Assembly: GCA_963585895.1 (NCBI GenBank)
Contig: OY757921.1
Coordinates: forward strand, 81,057,743-81,121,742
DNA from: Sepioteuthis lessoniana
Lineage: Eukaryota; Mollusca; Cephalopoda; Myopsida; Loliginidae
Length of the DNA stretch: 64,000 nucleotides
Direction of reading: 5' to 3'
The first letter of the stretch is position 1, and each line of letters starts with the position of its first letter. Shown piece by piece: positions 1 to 12,893 of the stretch. Below the pieces are notes generated by a model. The model was not told where the DNA came from and searched no databases. It saw only the letters and a program-made list of their open reading frames with translations. The position numbers and the translations under genes are program-made.

Positions 1-408
1 TGTACAGAACTGACCAACTAGTAGATGGTCTGCAACAAAAAAAGAAAACCGGTTTTCATTAAATGGAAATGGAATCATGTTGTCTTTTCTAGGGCAACAA
101 TTTTATTGTTCCACCCTGTATTGTATGACTTCTTCCTTAGAAAAACTTGTGGATATCTCTTATTGTCATTAAAAGTATTGAGACAAATATATATGTTAAG
201 TTTCAAGCTAAGTTGGGAGGGATGCTGTATATTGGTTCTAACAGAAAATGGAAGTATCATTTTGACTATTGTTCTAGGGAATGGAGGTATTGTTTCATCC
301 ATATTTGACTTGTTCTGATAAAAAGGCGGAAGTGCTTACCTTGACATCTCAGTTACAACTGGAAATGGGTGTTATTGTTTATTCATGAGTATTTAATAAT
401 GTTATATG
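1..408. other. Upstream intron sequence of BTBD9, nothing recognised
   Basis: AT-rich sequence with no supported gene. It lies within the intron that separates the missing 5' BTBD9 exon from the exon at 3529, by inference. Confidence 0.4.
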
Positions 409-410
409 TA

Positions 411-960
411 ACTGAGTCAAAAGTTTTGCAATATATTGGTAACGTGAGGAATAATTCAGCAGCTCCAGGTGCTTTTGTCGAGGTCATAAAGGTGACAAAC
501 CACACTGGACTATGAGAGACCAAACTTGCCTGACACTTGCTGAATTTGTCTTTATTGTTTGGAGTATGACCTTGCTATCCACAGTTTTAGGCCTACTTGA
601 CCTTGCTTGATTGTCAAGGTTCTTGCAACCCATGCAAAATTTCTTGAACCATCTGATTACTGTATTCTGATCAACTGCGCTTTCACCTTTTGCACCACAA
701 ATGTTTTTGGTTGCTTCTGTAGTGTTATGGTCCAGTTTGAACTCGTAAAGCATAAGTTCCTGAATGAAACTCTGTTTCATGTTCATCTATGTGTCATTCA
801 AATCCCACACAGTGATGCAATTTACAGTTAGTCAGTGTACTAACTACCATGATACTATCAACCATAGAAAGTACCTTTCATTGCTTGAACTTCTTTGGTC
901 ATGTGATATATTAGCTGCAAACTAGCATGTATCAAAATATTCCAAAACTTTTGACTCAAC
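411..960 (-). mobile_element. Non-autonomous mariner remnant with both terminal inverted repeats
   Basis: Ends of the form TGAGTCAAAAGTTTTG are inverted at the two sides, and TA lies just outside each (409-410, 961-962). A - strand frame at 484-786 encodes a piece of mariner transposase helix-turn-helix, with motifs such as RWFKKFC and RSSRPKTVD. The catalytic half is absent, so the element cannot move itself. Related remnants lie near 13388-13856 and 58636-59730. Confidence 0.8.
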
Positions 961-962
961 TA

Positions 963-982
963 AGTATGATAGTTCTTTTATG

Positions 983-1013
<31 letters not shown>

Positions 1014-2094
1014 TGCCTAATTATTTTGACATCAGAGATAATGCTTTGTAAGAGTTTCTTCTACACTGTTTTTTTTTTGTACTGTGAAAGAACAATTGCA
1101 ATGAAAACATTTCCTTTGTTTATTTGTTAATTGTATTTGCCTAGTAATTCCTGTCCTGTGTTTAATTCCAATTACAGTGTTAAATGTAGATAAGACAATG
1201 AAAATAAAGATGATCAATAGAAAATAACCTTGCTTGTGTATGTAATGTATTAGATGTGTGCAAAAGTTTCCTTCCCTTTTTTTTGTTGGGGAAGGTGGTT
1301 ACTAGACCCTGAATACATGGTAGAAAGTCAAACAAAAACAAAAAAAATGCTGAAAACTTTTGCACACACTTGATATATAGATATATGTAAACAATGATAT
1401 TGGTAGTATTTTATGGATAATTGTTTACATATTCCACAGGAATTGACATGTTTATAGTTGCAGCATGTCATTCTTTATTAAAGGCTTTCTCATGATGTTT
1501 GCTAAACTGGAGGTCTGTTTCAAAATGTTTGAGAGTGACACATTTTAGTTTCACTTTGAAATTTTTGCTTGTTTGCTTCTGTAGTCAGCTTAAGAAATTC
1601 AAAGAAAATTTTGCTTTTACACTTATAATAACTTTTACTATTATTCAATTGAAGTAAGTTTAAGATTGGTTTATTTTATATCCTTTGGACTTGACTGTAT
1701 TATTTTAGGAGTTGCAAACTTGATAAGGATGAAGTTATATTTTGGTACTTGTGACACTTGATATTTTGTATTTCCATTTTTTTTTTTTTTTTTTTTTTAA
1801 ATATGTTGTTATAGTAACAGTTACTTCACAGAAATCACAAAACTTTTTTTTTGTGTGATACATACAATGGTATCTAATTTTCATATAGCTTTGATAAAAT
1901 AATCTTTTACCCTAAAATAGGACAACTGTGACAAGAATATTTCAAATTTATAAAAACAAACCTCCATTTATTTTATTCATCTATGTTGAGGAAGGAACAA
2001 AAGATTTTTTCTAAGATTATGATGTATTCTCTATTCTTTTCTAGTTAACCTTTCTAGATATTTTTTATGTGTATTAATAAATTATAATGGTAAT
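963..2094. other. AT-rich intron stretch
   Basis: Holds a short TA run near 980-1002 and a T-tract near 1779-1798. No gene or clear mobile element is seen. Confidence 0.4.
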
Positions 2095-2108
2095 TTTCTT
2101 GAGATATA

Positions 2109-2369
2109 AAAAAAGTAAAGTTGGCAACCGTGGTCAAGGGTGACCCGAAGACTCCCTTTTCGATAGCTACTATACTAAGGTGTAGGGGTGGGCACCACAC
2201 CTCTCGCTGGATTGCTCCACTTTACCCTTGATCCTCACTTTATAATGCTGAGAGCTAAGCAAAGCGGCATCAAGTCGCATTTTTTGAGTCTTTAGTAAGA
2301 CGACCTGGGGTTGAACCCCGGTCTCCCGGGCCATTGGCGAACATTCTACTCATTAGGCCAATGGCCCAG
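2109..2369 (-). mobile_element. tRNA-derived SINE, family B, with target duplication
   Basis: On the - strand the right end reads as a tRNA-like head, with box A (GGCCTAATGAGTAGAATG) and box B (GGTTCAACCCC). The element is flanked by the 14-bp direct repeat tttcttgagatata at 2095-2108 and 2370-2383. Sister copies are at 24727-24985, 37306-37559 and 39001-39249, all in the same orientation. Confidence 0.85.
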
Positions 2370-2597
2370 TTTCTTGAGATATACTATATTCTAATTTTTT
2401 TTTATGATAATATATATATGTGCAAATTCAAAGATTTTATCTTTAATATAGAAGGAAAATGGAAATTTTGTTGGTAATGACAAAAAAGACTTTCACTTTT
2501 TTGTGCCTGTTTCTTTCTGATTCTCCTTCTTTTATTCTGAAGCTTATGTTTTCTTTTACATTTAGTTTGTCACTATTTTCTTTTCTTTATTATTCCT

Positions 2598-2940
2598 CTT
2601 TCTTTCTGCCATCACTCCCAGGTCCACTCTGACTTAGAGTGGTAGTATTTGTTAAGGTTCCATCTATGAGTGAAATTGACCAATTTAAAAATCATTCATA
2701 TTTGATGGGACAAGAAAAACGTATGCAATTCCCTAAACTCTAGGCATAAAATAATTCTAGATAGGTAGATATGCTGTTAAAATTTATCAATCTAAATCTA
2801 AAACCAGGATATGCTATTGAACAAAATAACCAACCAACCAACTTATTTGCTTACAAATTACATATGCAAAAAAAATAAAGATTTGGCATTGAATAACCTA
2901 CAAGAGCTGATATGCCATTAAACAACATAACCTTACCTCT
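2598..2940. repeat. Fragments of dispersed family E
   Basis: It contains the 'ggtccactctgact...agagtggtag' module, then a module with 'ctctaggcataaaataa' shared with 12240-12300 and 63115-63160, and ends with the family 3' tail 'gatttggcattgaataacc' and 'gatatgccattaaac'. Confidence 0.6.
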
Positions 2941-3528
2941 CTCTCTTTCTCTCTCTCTGTATAGACTTGGGTATGTATGATAAAATAAAGTACACATTCT
3001 ACTATAAAGTGATATGTTTTGTGGTTACTAAACTCAGTCATCACTTGATGACATTAAAGGTATTTGACTTGAACTAGATTTATTGATATTTCAGTTTTCG
3101 GTAAGTTTGGGTTGAAAGGTTGTCAGTTGAACTCTAAGAAGTATTTGATCTCTTTTAAAATGTAATACTGCTGTCTCATAATATTTCATACATTTTAGTG
3201 TATGAAATTTATATGTAAAGGTAACAATTATTATAGGACAGAGGTAGTATAATGATGAATGATTACAAATAAGATTTAAAATCTAATGAAGCATTGTTAT
3301 GTGTTCATTTGAACTAATCATCTCATCTCATCTTTTTTTAAAGTTATCTTTGTTGGTTGGTGAGGGCAAGTTTTTAATCAAAAAAAAATTTTTTTTTGAT
3401 ATCTTAAAAATGTGGGCCAGAATAGTTGCTTCTTGGTTACTGTATGTTCATTAGTTTAAAAGGAATGTTGTGTATACTGAAAGTTCATTCATGTTTTTTT
3501 TTTTTTTTTTTTTTTTTTTTAACTCTAG
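2941..3528. other. Intron end before the first BTBD9 exon
   Basis: CT-rich run at 2941-2958, otherwise unremarkable AT-rich sequence, ending in the 30-base T-tract and acceptor of the exon at 3529. Confidence 0.4.
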
Positions 3529-3664
3529 GGCCTTACTGTTTGGTGGTATGCTTGAATCTCAGCCTGGCACCAAAGAGATAGAACTCCAAAATACATCAGC
3601 CAAAGCTTTTGATGCTTTGCAGAGGTATATGTATACTGGAAGGATGAATTTGGTGGAGGCTAAG
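3529..3664 (+). CDS. BTBD9: BTBD9 exon, end of BTB domain
   Basis: The acceptor is a long T-tract ending in ctctag at 3528 and the donor is gtaaat at 3665. The first base completes an Arg codon split with the missing upstream exon, so the upstream intron is phase 2. The 45 full residues contain the LFGGM, ESQPGT and YMYTGR stretches typical of the last helices of a BTBD9 BTB fold. Confidence 0.93.
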
Positions 3665-6600
3665 GTAAATATAATTATTTATATTTGTTCAATTTATTTA
3701 TCTCCCACACCCCAGTAATGTGTTGACCCAAGACTTAGTTTTCCAGTATGAAATATGTAGAGTTGGATTGTCACAATTAAAATTGGGGTGGGACCACCTA
3801 ATTTATCTCCCTAAAGAATAATTTTGAATTTTTTTTCGAATAAATTCTATGGAGTGTAATTCTATTTCCCTAGTGTAATCTGTTGGTTTCATTGGTAATG
3901 ATATTTTGATTTCATGTAAATCTATGAAATATAACAAAATACAATTTAATAAACAATGAAACACTGATTTCTTTTGTTAGTAAATTGTTATAATGAATTG
4001 GGAAAATGAATAAAATTTAACCCTACTGCACAAACCAGAATCTATCCTAGAAAATGAGACCCATAAAATTCTCTGGGACTTTAAGATAAAAATAGATCAT
4101 TCAATCCTTGTCAGAAGCGCAGAGTTAGCGTTAATTAACAAGAAGAAAAGAACATGTCATCTAGTAGATGTTGCCATTTTAGTAGACCACATAGTGAAAA
4201 TGAAAGAAAGCAAAAAGATAGACAAATACTGGATCTTGTCAGAGTTGAGAAAGCTATAGAACATGAAGGTGATGTATAAGTCCCCAAAAGCCGGCTAAAG
4301 ATTCTAAGGTTGCCTTTCTAGAGGAAGTGGAGGATGCAGCCTTTTATCCATTTCTCTATTGTGTTTTGTTTGTACACAGCATTACATAATTGAAGAAATA
4401 TATCATCAAATTTTCTTGTTTTCTGTACTTCAGGAGGTATTTTGTTGAAGCCTGTAGTTTTTCTGCTTTTGATTTTTTTAGTACTGCATCAAATTCTTCT
4501 GTAAACTGACTTAGTTTGTTATCTACTTGGCTATTAATGATTTTTTTCAGTAGGTTTGTCAGTGATTTCAGGAGGGTTTCTGAGCAAATTCTTAAAATGT
4601 TCTTTTCACTTGTGAAGTCTTTCTTCTTGGCTGGCAGCTTTTCCTTCTGCTTACTTCATTTACTGTCTGCCATACTAATCATTGATTTGGCCTTGAATGT
4701 ATTTTAGTTGGTTTTGTTTTTTATATGTGTTAGTTTACCCTGAGCTTTAAGTTTCTGCACATTGGCATTTGTTGGGTTTCTTTTATTAAGTAAAGATACT
4801 TTTTCATATCTCATTTTTCCCTAACTGCTATTAATTCCTATGGAACTCTACCTTTGACTCTTGGTTTGGTTCGTATGCACTTGGCTGCTGCTTCTATATG
4901 GATGGTAAAAGAGTTTTCATATTCATCATTTAGAGTATGTCTTTCAGGTGTTTCTTGAAGAGTATCAAACTTGTTTCTTACAGTTACTGTATATTAATTG
5001 CTTATATCACTATTGGCAAGTGAGGACCAATCATATTGTGAAAATTTAACTGTTTGTTTCTTATTTCTGTGTGTGTCAGACTCGGGTGAATCTTAGCCGA
5101 GACAATTTTGTCATTGGAAGATACACCTTCAAAAGAGGAGTATGCCTCTGTTCAAATCACTATTTATCTACTTCTTGTTTATGAATATATAATCTGGTTG
5201 TGCTTTAGAATTACTTTTTTGGAATTTAGTGTTTAGGTATGTAAGCCAATTCTTGAGTGAAAAATCTACTAGATATTCACCATTTCTATGTGGTGAGTTG
5301 TGTAAGCAGAATTTATTATTTCTGTTTTTGCCTATTTATTTAGTGATATTAAGGCATGAGGACTAAAAAGCTTCCCTATACTGCCAATTAGATCCTAGCC
5401 ATTGACCTATGAGGTTCCTCTGCTCAGCATCTGGTGAAGCACACTTAATCTGCCTTTGGATTCATTTGTCTTCACATCCACCATGCTACACACCATGGTT
5501 TCTATTGCTATATGCTTGTACAGCTCATATAATACTCTCCTCCCTCAAAAGTTGGGGCAGGATAACTATTATGAAGCTTAACCTCTCTGATTTTATTTTT
5601 TGCTGAGTTATACATCTCTTATTTTACACTTGTAGGATTGTTTAAATCATCTATCACTCCATCTATTTATCCATTATTATTAATAACATTGTTATTAATA
5701 ATGCTTTTAAACACATTTCATAAGCCAAATTAGAATGTTAGATTTTAAATTCAAATGTGTAGACTAATTAAACTCCAATATACTCCCTTCCCCCTTGAAT
5801 GAAAGCATATTTCCAACATGTGATAAAAATGTACAACCAAAGCAGAATAAACATTTCTTTCCAGAAGGACCGACATAAAAAAAGAGGTTTTGGTGTGCTG
5901 ACCAACACAGGTTGGCAAAAAAATATGACTGGTCATCAGTTGTCAATAGGGGTATAAGCAATCAATATATGCTAATTGTAAGAAACAAGTTTGATATTCT
6001 TCAGAAGACCTCTAAGAGGCATACTCTGAATGACTTCTTTGACATTATTGTTGAAGTCTTGCAAAGATATATATTAGCACTATATATGTTTATAATCTGC
6101 CTGAATTATGTATTGTGAATGTCAATAGATCTAATTAAATAAAATAGTTTCACTCTAAAAAAAAAAAAAACAAGAAGCAAAAACTATGTCTACTGCTTAT
6201 TACATAGTGCTTCTCGTAAATACACCTACCCAAGCTGAATCCCTACTGTATAGCCTGGCGCAAGCAGCAGTAGGCATTGAATGCAAATAAAATAGTTCAT
6301 GTGTTATAAACAAGAAGGAGTTATCTCTACTTTAAGTGGCTAGCCTCTGAAATAAGTAGACCAGTTAATATACCTAGTCAGCAATATCTTATCTATTGAA
6401 AGTAGTGTCAGCATATGTCTAGCTAAGATGTGGACTGCTACTGGCAGGTTATTGATCATGTAGAAACCTGAGCTCTCTGATAAAAAACATTATTTCTTCC
6501 AAGTTGTGGCTGTTCAGTGCTATTTTATGGATGCATCATCTGGATACTAACAAAACATTAGGTAAAAAAGCTTGGTGGAAACTACACATGAATGTTATGT

Positions 6601-9600
6601 GTTGTTTTGAACAAATCCTAGAAGCAACACCCCTCAAAACTGCAGCTATATTGCCACTTACCTCCCATCTCACAAACCATCCAAGTTAAATGAACAAGAC
6701 ATGCTGGGCACAACTGGAGAAGTAAAGATGAACTCCTAAATAATGCACCAGTGTTGATCAACCAGCGAAGATTGACATAAATCAACTCTGTAGACACTGA
6801 ATGCCGTCTAGAGGACCTATCAAGAACAAATGATGATATGGATGATGAAGGAGAGTTAAGGAACTTTGTGCTATCTGTACAACTTCATGAGATATATATA
6901 TATATATATGTTTTATCTATTTGTTTCATATCAAAATACACAAATTATTTAGTATTGGAAAAGTTTACTGTGGAAAATTCTGGATATTTCATTTTGAATC
7001 TCTGTTTTATCATTTAATTCTGATTTCTTGTTATTTGCTTTTCTATAGGAAGAGAACCTGCTGAACATATTAGGCCTGGCTCACCAGTATGGGTTTGAAG
7101 AACTGGAAAGTGCCATTTCTGATTACCTCAAGGCCACTTTAAACATCCGAAATGTATGCCTGATTTATGATCTTGCAAATATGTATAGCTTGACGTCTTT
7201 ATGCCAAGTGTGCAAGGAGTTCATAGACAGAAATGCTATGGATATACTTCAAAGTGAAACTTTTTACAGCCTTTCACAGGTCTGTTTAATTCAATTTTTT
7301 CAGTTTAAGTTTTTTAAAAATATTTAAAAAAGGTTTTTCATTGTTTATAAAGCCAGCAAAATATCTTTGTTTTAACTATTTCTGTTTAAAATGTTTAATT
7401 CAATTTTTTCAGTTTTAGTTTTTTAAAAATATTTAAAAAAGGTTTTTCATTGCCTATAAAGCCAACAAAATATCTTTGTTTTAACTATTTCTGTTTAAAA
7501 TGTTTAATTTCAATTGTTTATTTTATTCCTGTTTGGCATTATTACTTTTTTGTTATCAATATTAAGATCATCACATTAAAACTGCATTTTAGTTTCAAGA
7601 AAATGGGTTTTGTTGGTGCTTTTCAAAAATCAGCTCTGATAGCCAATTTTAAATGATTATTTATTTAGAATTTTTGCTTTTGATTTTTAAAAAAAAATTT
7701 ATTGATTTATTTTAAAAAAAAACTTTCAGTCATCTGTTAAAGAATTGCTGTCTCGTGATTCCTTCTGTGCTCAAGAGATAGATATCTTTGATGCCATATA
7801 CAAATGGTCCAAATACAACCCTGAACTTGATGCTGGTCCTATCCTGGAAGCTGTACGACTGCCTCTGATGTCTATGCAGGATCTTTTAAATATTGTGAGG
7901 CCAACTGGATTGGTGTCTGCAGATGCTATTTTGGATGCTATCAAGGTCCTCACGGAATGTAGAGGCATGGACTTGAAGTATAGGGGTTTCTTGGGTAAGT
8001 AAGCACAGAATTTTACATTGGGATCTCATTACAATGTAATAATAATTTTTGCTTTGCTTTCATTATTAATTTATTATTTTAATAAATATTAGCCAAAAAA
8101 AGTAATCCTCCCCCACACCTAGTGAATGCTTTCTCTATTGTGACGCAAAAATTTACCTTTATCCCAAAACGGGACTTTATTTTCGCACGTGTGAAGATGG
8201 GGCAGGTTGGCACTTGATCCCTTGTAGAATAAGTCCTCGTTCAGAGTTTTTTTCTTGGGCATATAAGAACTGGCATATTATGTGGGGGATTAATTTATGG
8301 CTAGACTGACCGCCGCTGGCAAGGGGTTCCAAATTTCACACTATACACACACCCACCAAGGCCGCTAGTCTTCCACCCCTAGAACAATGGAAGATATGGA
8401 CCTCTAGGTTTAGACGTAATAATATTAATTGTAGTAGTCGGCAATTCCGGTTCCCCGTATAAAAATTTAAAGGAATTTATTGGACAATTTTAAGCGAGCA
8501 TATCATAAGGCGAATAGAAGCTGGAAAAAGAAACATGACATAACAAATTCGTAGCAGACGCTGCAAATAACAACTTCAAGCACGTGGGAACATTAAAATA
8601 TATCAATCCTTTACTACACACAGATATACACCTTCACCGTATCAAATATATTATAAATGAATAGTGCGTGAACACCAATGTCTTTCTTCTTTTCTTTTCT
8701 TTCGTTTTCAGTCTTTCTTCAAATTGAGAGAGAGAGAGAGGGTATATAAAATTGGGTATAAGGAGAAACAGTCCCAAAGTTATTTAGATGGATTCCTGTG
8801 GAGAATCTTTCTTCTTTTACGGGCTGACAGACTTTATCTTATTTTTTTAGTACTTGCTAGAAGATATTTTTCGTCTTCTTTTACCCGGAGTTCTTGGCTT
8901 TAGTTCCGTTCGCCACGAACCCTGTCCAACAACTAACTTTCTTATTATCTATTTCCGCTGACGGGAAGGAGTCCCCACTTCCGTTTTGGGGTCCCAGCCA
9001 ATCATTTGGCTTCTCTCTTCTTCCTTCCCGTGTCAGGCGACCCGAGTGAGGTCACCAAGTACAAACATCTGGTCTCCACTGTGACCCACATTCTTTCTTA
9101 ATGGTCATTCTTTGACGGCTTGCTACTGTTAATTCGAACACGAGGATAGTAGTAATCTTATTTCTATCGTCTCAGTGGGACACCACGTGACACTATGTTT
9201 ACATACCTGTGATGACTCGCTTATCTGAAGCCAAAAGAGTGCCCTGCTTCATGTACCTTTTTGTGTAAGTAAACATTTATCCTATTTACCCAACCCCTCC
9301 GCTCAGGCAGGATATGACACAAGGTCAATTTTTAAGCGGAGTTTAACAGGTTTGAATTCAGAGTTTTCCTTCTAGACTAGTTGCCTCATCAAGGCTGAAG
9401 AACCTAGTCTGTCCTACTATTTTACCCATAGCTGGAGGGAGAATAACTGGATTCATACCTTTCCCAAGGGTATTAGTGCTATGTGAAATGCAATCAGTCT
9501 CGTCCAGGATTTGAACTCGAATTGCCGTATCCATTTCCTGCGACGATAACCATTACACCATGGGCACCTCCCAAAGTAAGTAAAAATTTATAAGGTGATG

Positions 9601-12600
9601 CATGTGCAGGTTTAAATCCTTATGTTACTATTACTTATGAATATGCATGAGTTATCATGTATATAAGGACTTGTCCAAAGTGAGTCAGAGCATTTTGATG
9701 ACTTTTGAAAGAGAACCAAAATAATAGTGACTTTGTTGGGGCATATAGTGGAGGTAAATGAGTTCTAATTTTGTTGATGAGAGGAAACAAAGACAGACTC
9801 TACTTTGGAAGTGACTTAACGTGTCTTGTGATGAGAGAAAAAAAAACAAGTTTCTTGCTAAAGTTTAATTTATGAATTAGTTACAATAATAGATTAAAGT
9901 TACAACAGTTATATTAACTGTAATAAATAAAAATTAAGTGATGAAAAGATTTTTTTTACTATAGATCCTAGCAACCACAGTATACACTTTTTTTTCTTAA
10001 GTTAGGAACTTCCACCTTTCCATTTAAAGCAGGGTGCCCAATATTTCAGTTGTGATAACTCATGCATATTCATAAGTAATAGTAACATAAAGATTTAAAC
10101 CTGCACATGCATCACCTTATAAATGTTTACTTATACAAAAAGGCACATGAAGCAGGGCACTCTTTTGGCTTCAGATAAGTGAGTCATCACAGGTATGTAA
10201 ACGTAGAGAAAGCATTCACTAGGTGTGGGGAAGGGTTCATTTAAAGCACGGTGCCCGATATTTCAGTTGTGATCAACTGGTAGAATGCAAAACTGGTGCA
10301 GGTAGATCACATACTATTAAAAAAAAATTCTTTCGATAGATGTTAGTTTATCATTTATCTTATCCTTTTCCTGTATGCTTTTGAAACACCTGGATTGATT
10401 AAAAGCTAAATTTTCTTATTATCTATTTATAGTAAATACAGAGGATGATTGAAAAGTAATTCCCTATGTTAAAATTCTTATAATTCATTTCTTAACTATA
10501 ATTTTTACAATTATCATAAGTATTTTAAAATAGGGAGTTATTTTTTCAGTTACCCTGTAGATAAAAATAGTTTCTCTCAGATGTTGGCAATGATTAGTTT
10601 GTTGCTTTAATACTTTTTTAGTTATTAAAAGATGCCAGAAATATTAACCTCGGGTGATGTTTATAGCTTGTGAGTTAATTCATAAATCTATTTTTTGTTT
10701 TCTTGTATTAAATTTGTGTGAAGTTTATTTTCTGATATACTGTATATACTCACATATCGTGTGACTTTCTGAGATCTAAGTTTTAGCCTAATTTTTTTTT
10801 TTGGGGGGGGGGAAGGACATACACACCATATGTGAGATACAAACTTTGTGTAAGCAGTTGTCCAAGGCTAGGCCTCAGCCTAGGCCAACTGGTATGCCTA
10901 CAATTTCTAGCTGCAAAAGTCAACAAATAGTCTCGTTTCATGTAAAATAGAAATAATGTCATTACAAATATTGTTTTACTTACTGTCAGCTGTGTTTATA
11001 GTGTAGTATTTTCATTAAAATCATTCAAAAAATTATAGAAAACCAAGAAAGTTGGAGAGAAAATATATTTTCAAACATATGAACATGAACCTTAGCCTAG
11101 CCTAACAAAAATGAAAGTCACATGATACACGGGATACATGATGAAATCATCTTTCGGAGATCAAATTTGAGTGGTTGCATGATATACCTGATTGGTATAT
11201 ACAGTAATCCAACAAAATAGTACATTTTTCTTTTTTAAGTGGAGGAATTATATTGTGAATTGTGACTTGTGGCTCAGTTGTAGAGTTTTGGCTCTGCAAT
11301 CTGTGGTCGCTGGTTCGATCTCCAGTGGTGGAGATCACGGTATATACTGCTGATAAGACCTAATAAGGTCAAAACAGCTGTCCAGTGTATCCGTGTTTCC
11401 ATATGTTGTGTGTAGGTGTTCACTGGATTTTCTGGTCATAGTAATTCAATTTTCAACAAAATTGCTTATATTATTGTGCCAAATTGACAATGTCAATTTT
11501 ATTTTTGCAGTTCCTGAAGAAAATATTGCAAATGTTTCCCATGGCAGCCAAGTGATTAGAGGTGAAATGACTCAAGCATTGCTTGATGGGGACACACAGA
11601 CTTATGATTTCGACCGAGGATTCACTCGTCATCCTATTGATGGTAACAATGGTCAAGGAATTGTAGTCAAGTTGGGACAACCATACATCATTAATACAAT
11701 CAAAATGCTTCTTTGGGATCGAGATATGAGGTACAAACTCTGTGTTTTCTTTAATAGCAGATCATCTCAATTTTCTTTGTCTGCTTGTCAACCCCAATTA
11801 ATTTTTTTTATCAGTGCTTGCCATTTTTAAAATTTTTTTTATTTTTATTTATATAAATTGTAAGCTAACCAAATTTTTACATGTTAATTTGATTCTCAAG
11901 AGAGATTGGTGTAAGAAAAGAAATTCCCAAAGAAATATTCTTTTCATCAAATAAACTGTTTCATTTACTGAACTTGTTTTAATATAGGATAAAACCAAGT
12001 GAGAGAAAGGGATTGGGAGCAATGAAAGTTGCATTATACCAAACTTATAAGTAGATGAGAGGGCTGCCTGCCTAAAAAATAACTATTCAAAATTCTGCCA
12101 TTTTAACTGGATTAGAATTTGGACATTTGGTACCAGTGGGGAAATATATAACTATCTTAGGGTGTATGTGTAGGGGGGATTTTTAAGAAACAACAACACA
12201 AAAAATGTAGATATCACTGTACAATGAACATGATTCCCTAACGTCTAGGCATAAAATAACCCTAGATAGGTTGACATGTTATAATTACTTGGCCAATAAA
12301 ATAAGATAAAACAGATTAAAAATGCAAGATTGAGTTCCACATGCTTGAAGTGGGTTTGTTTCAATGTGTTTGAACGGACTTCAGTTTTATCAATAAAAGC
12401 TTATCTGAAGATTGGACATGTGAATTTTTACTCTGTTTTATTTTATTTTATAGTTGAAATTTAAAAACCGTTTTAGCAGTGAATCTTGATTACATCTATA
12501 TAGTATTATATACATGTTATGTTTTGCGTGTTGTGTTTTTCTACATCTGCAAAAGTGTCCACTACATAAGGATGTGTAAATTATCAATATGTTGTCAATG

Positions 12601-12858
12601 TTATTTAGTTTTTTTTCTAAGAAAAATCTTTTTATAGAAATTCAAATATATCCATGGTTTTTTTTCTACTGTTAATAACTAGTTAATAATACTAATAATA
12701 AAAAAGGCAAATATGAAATGTTTCAGATTGATTATTTTAGCCTTTTTTCTTCTTTACATCATTTTTATTCTTTGAGACTTAGTTTCAGCTTTATAAATCC
12801 AATAATTGCTGTGAGATACCTTCTGTAATATCATGTGATTTTTTTCTTCTTTTTTCTG

Positions 12859-12893
<35 letters not shown>

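Larger units (their letters stand above)
8095..10273. repeat. Old inverted repeat holding the LTR and a SINE in its left arm
   Basis: The left arm (about 8108-8138, 9193-9278 and 9590-9650) matches the reverse complement of 10057-10237. In the right arm the arm sequence is continuous, without LTR or SINE. The right arm is itself bracketed by a 36-base direct repeat (catttaaagca...) at 10021-10056 and 10238-10273. Confidence 0.75.

Noticed and set aside
2320-2369. tRNA gene
   Set aside because: Box A and box B are present but the acceptor stem is not, and the unit has SINE target duplications. The same applies to the other tRNA-like heads.
4516-4707. 63-residue + strand open frame
   Set aside because: It is antisense to the degenerate LINE at 4370-5560.
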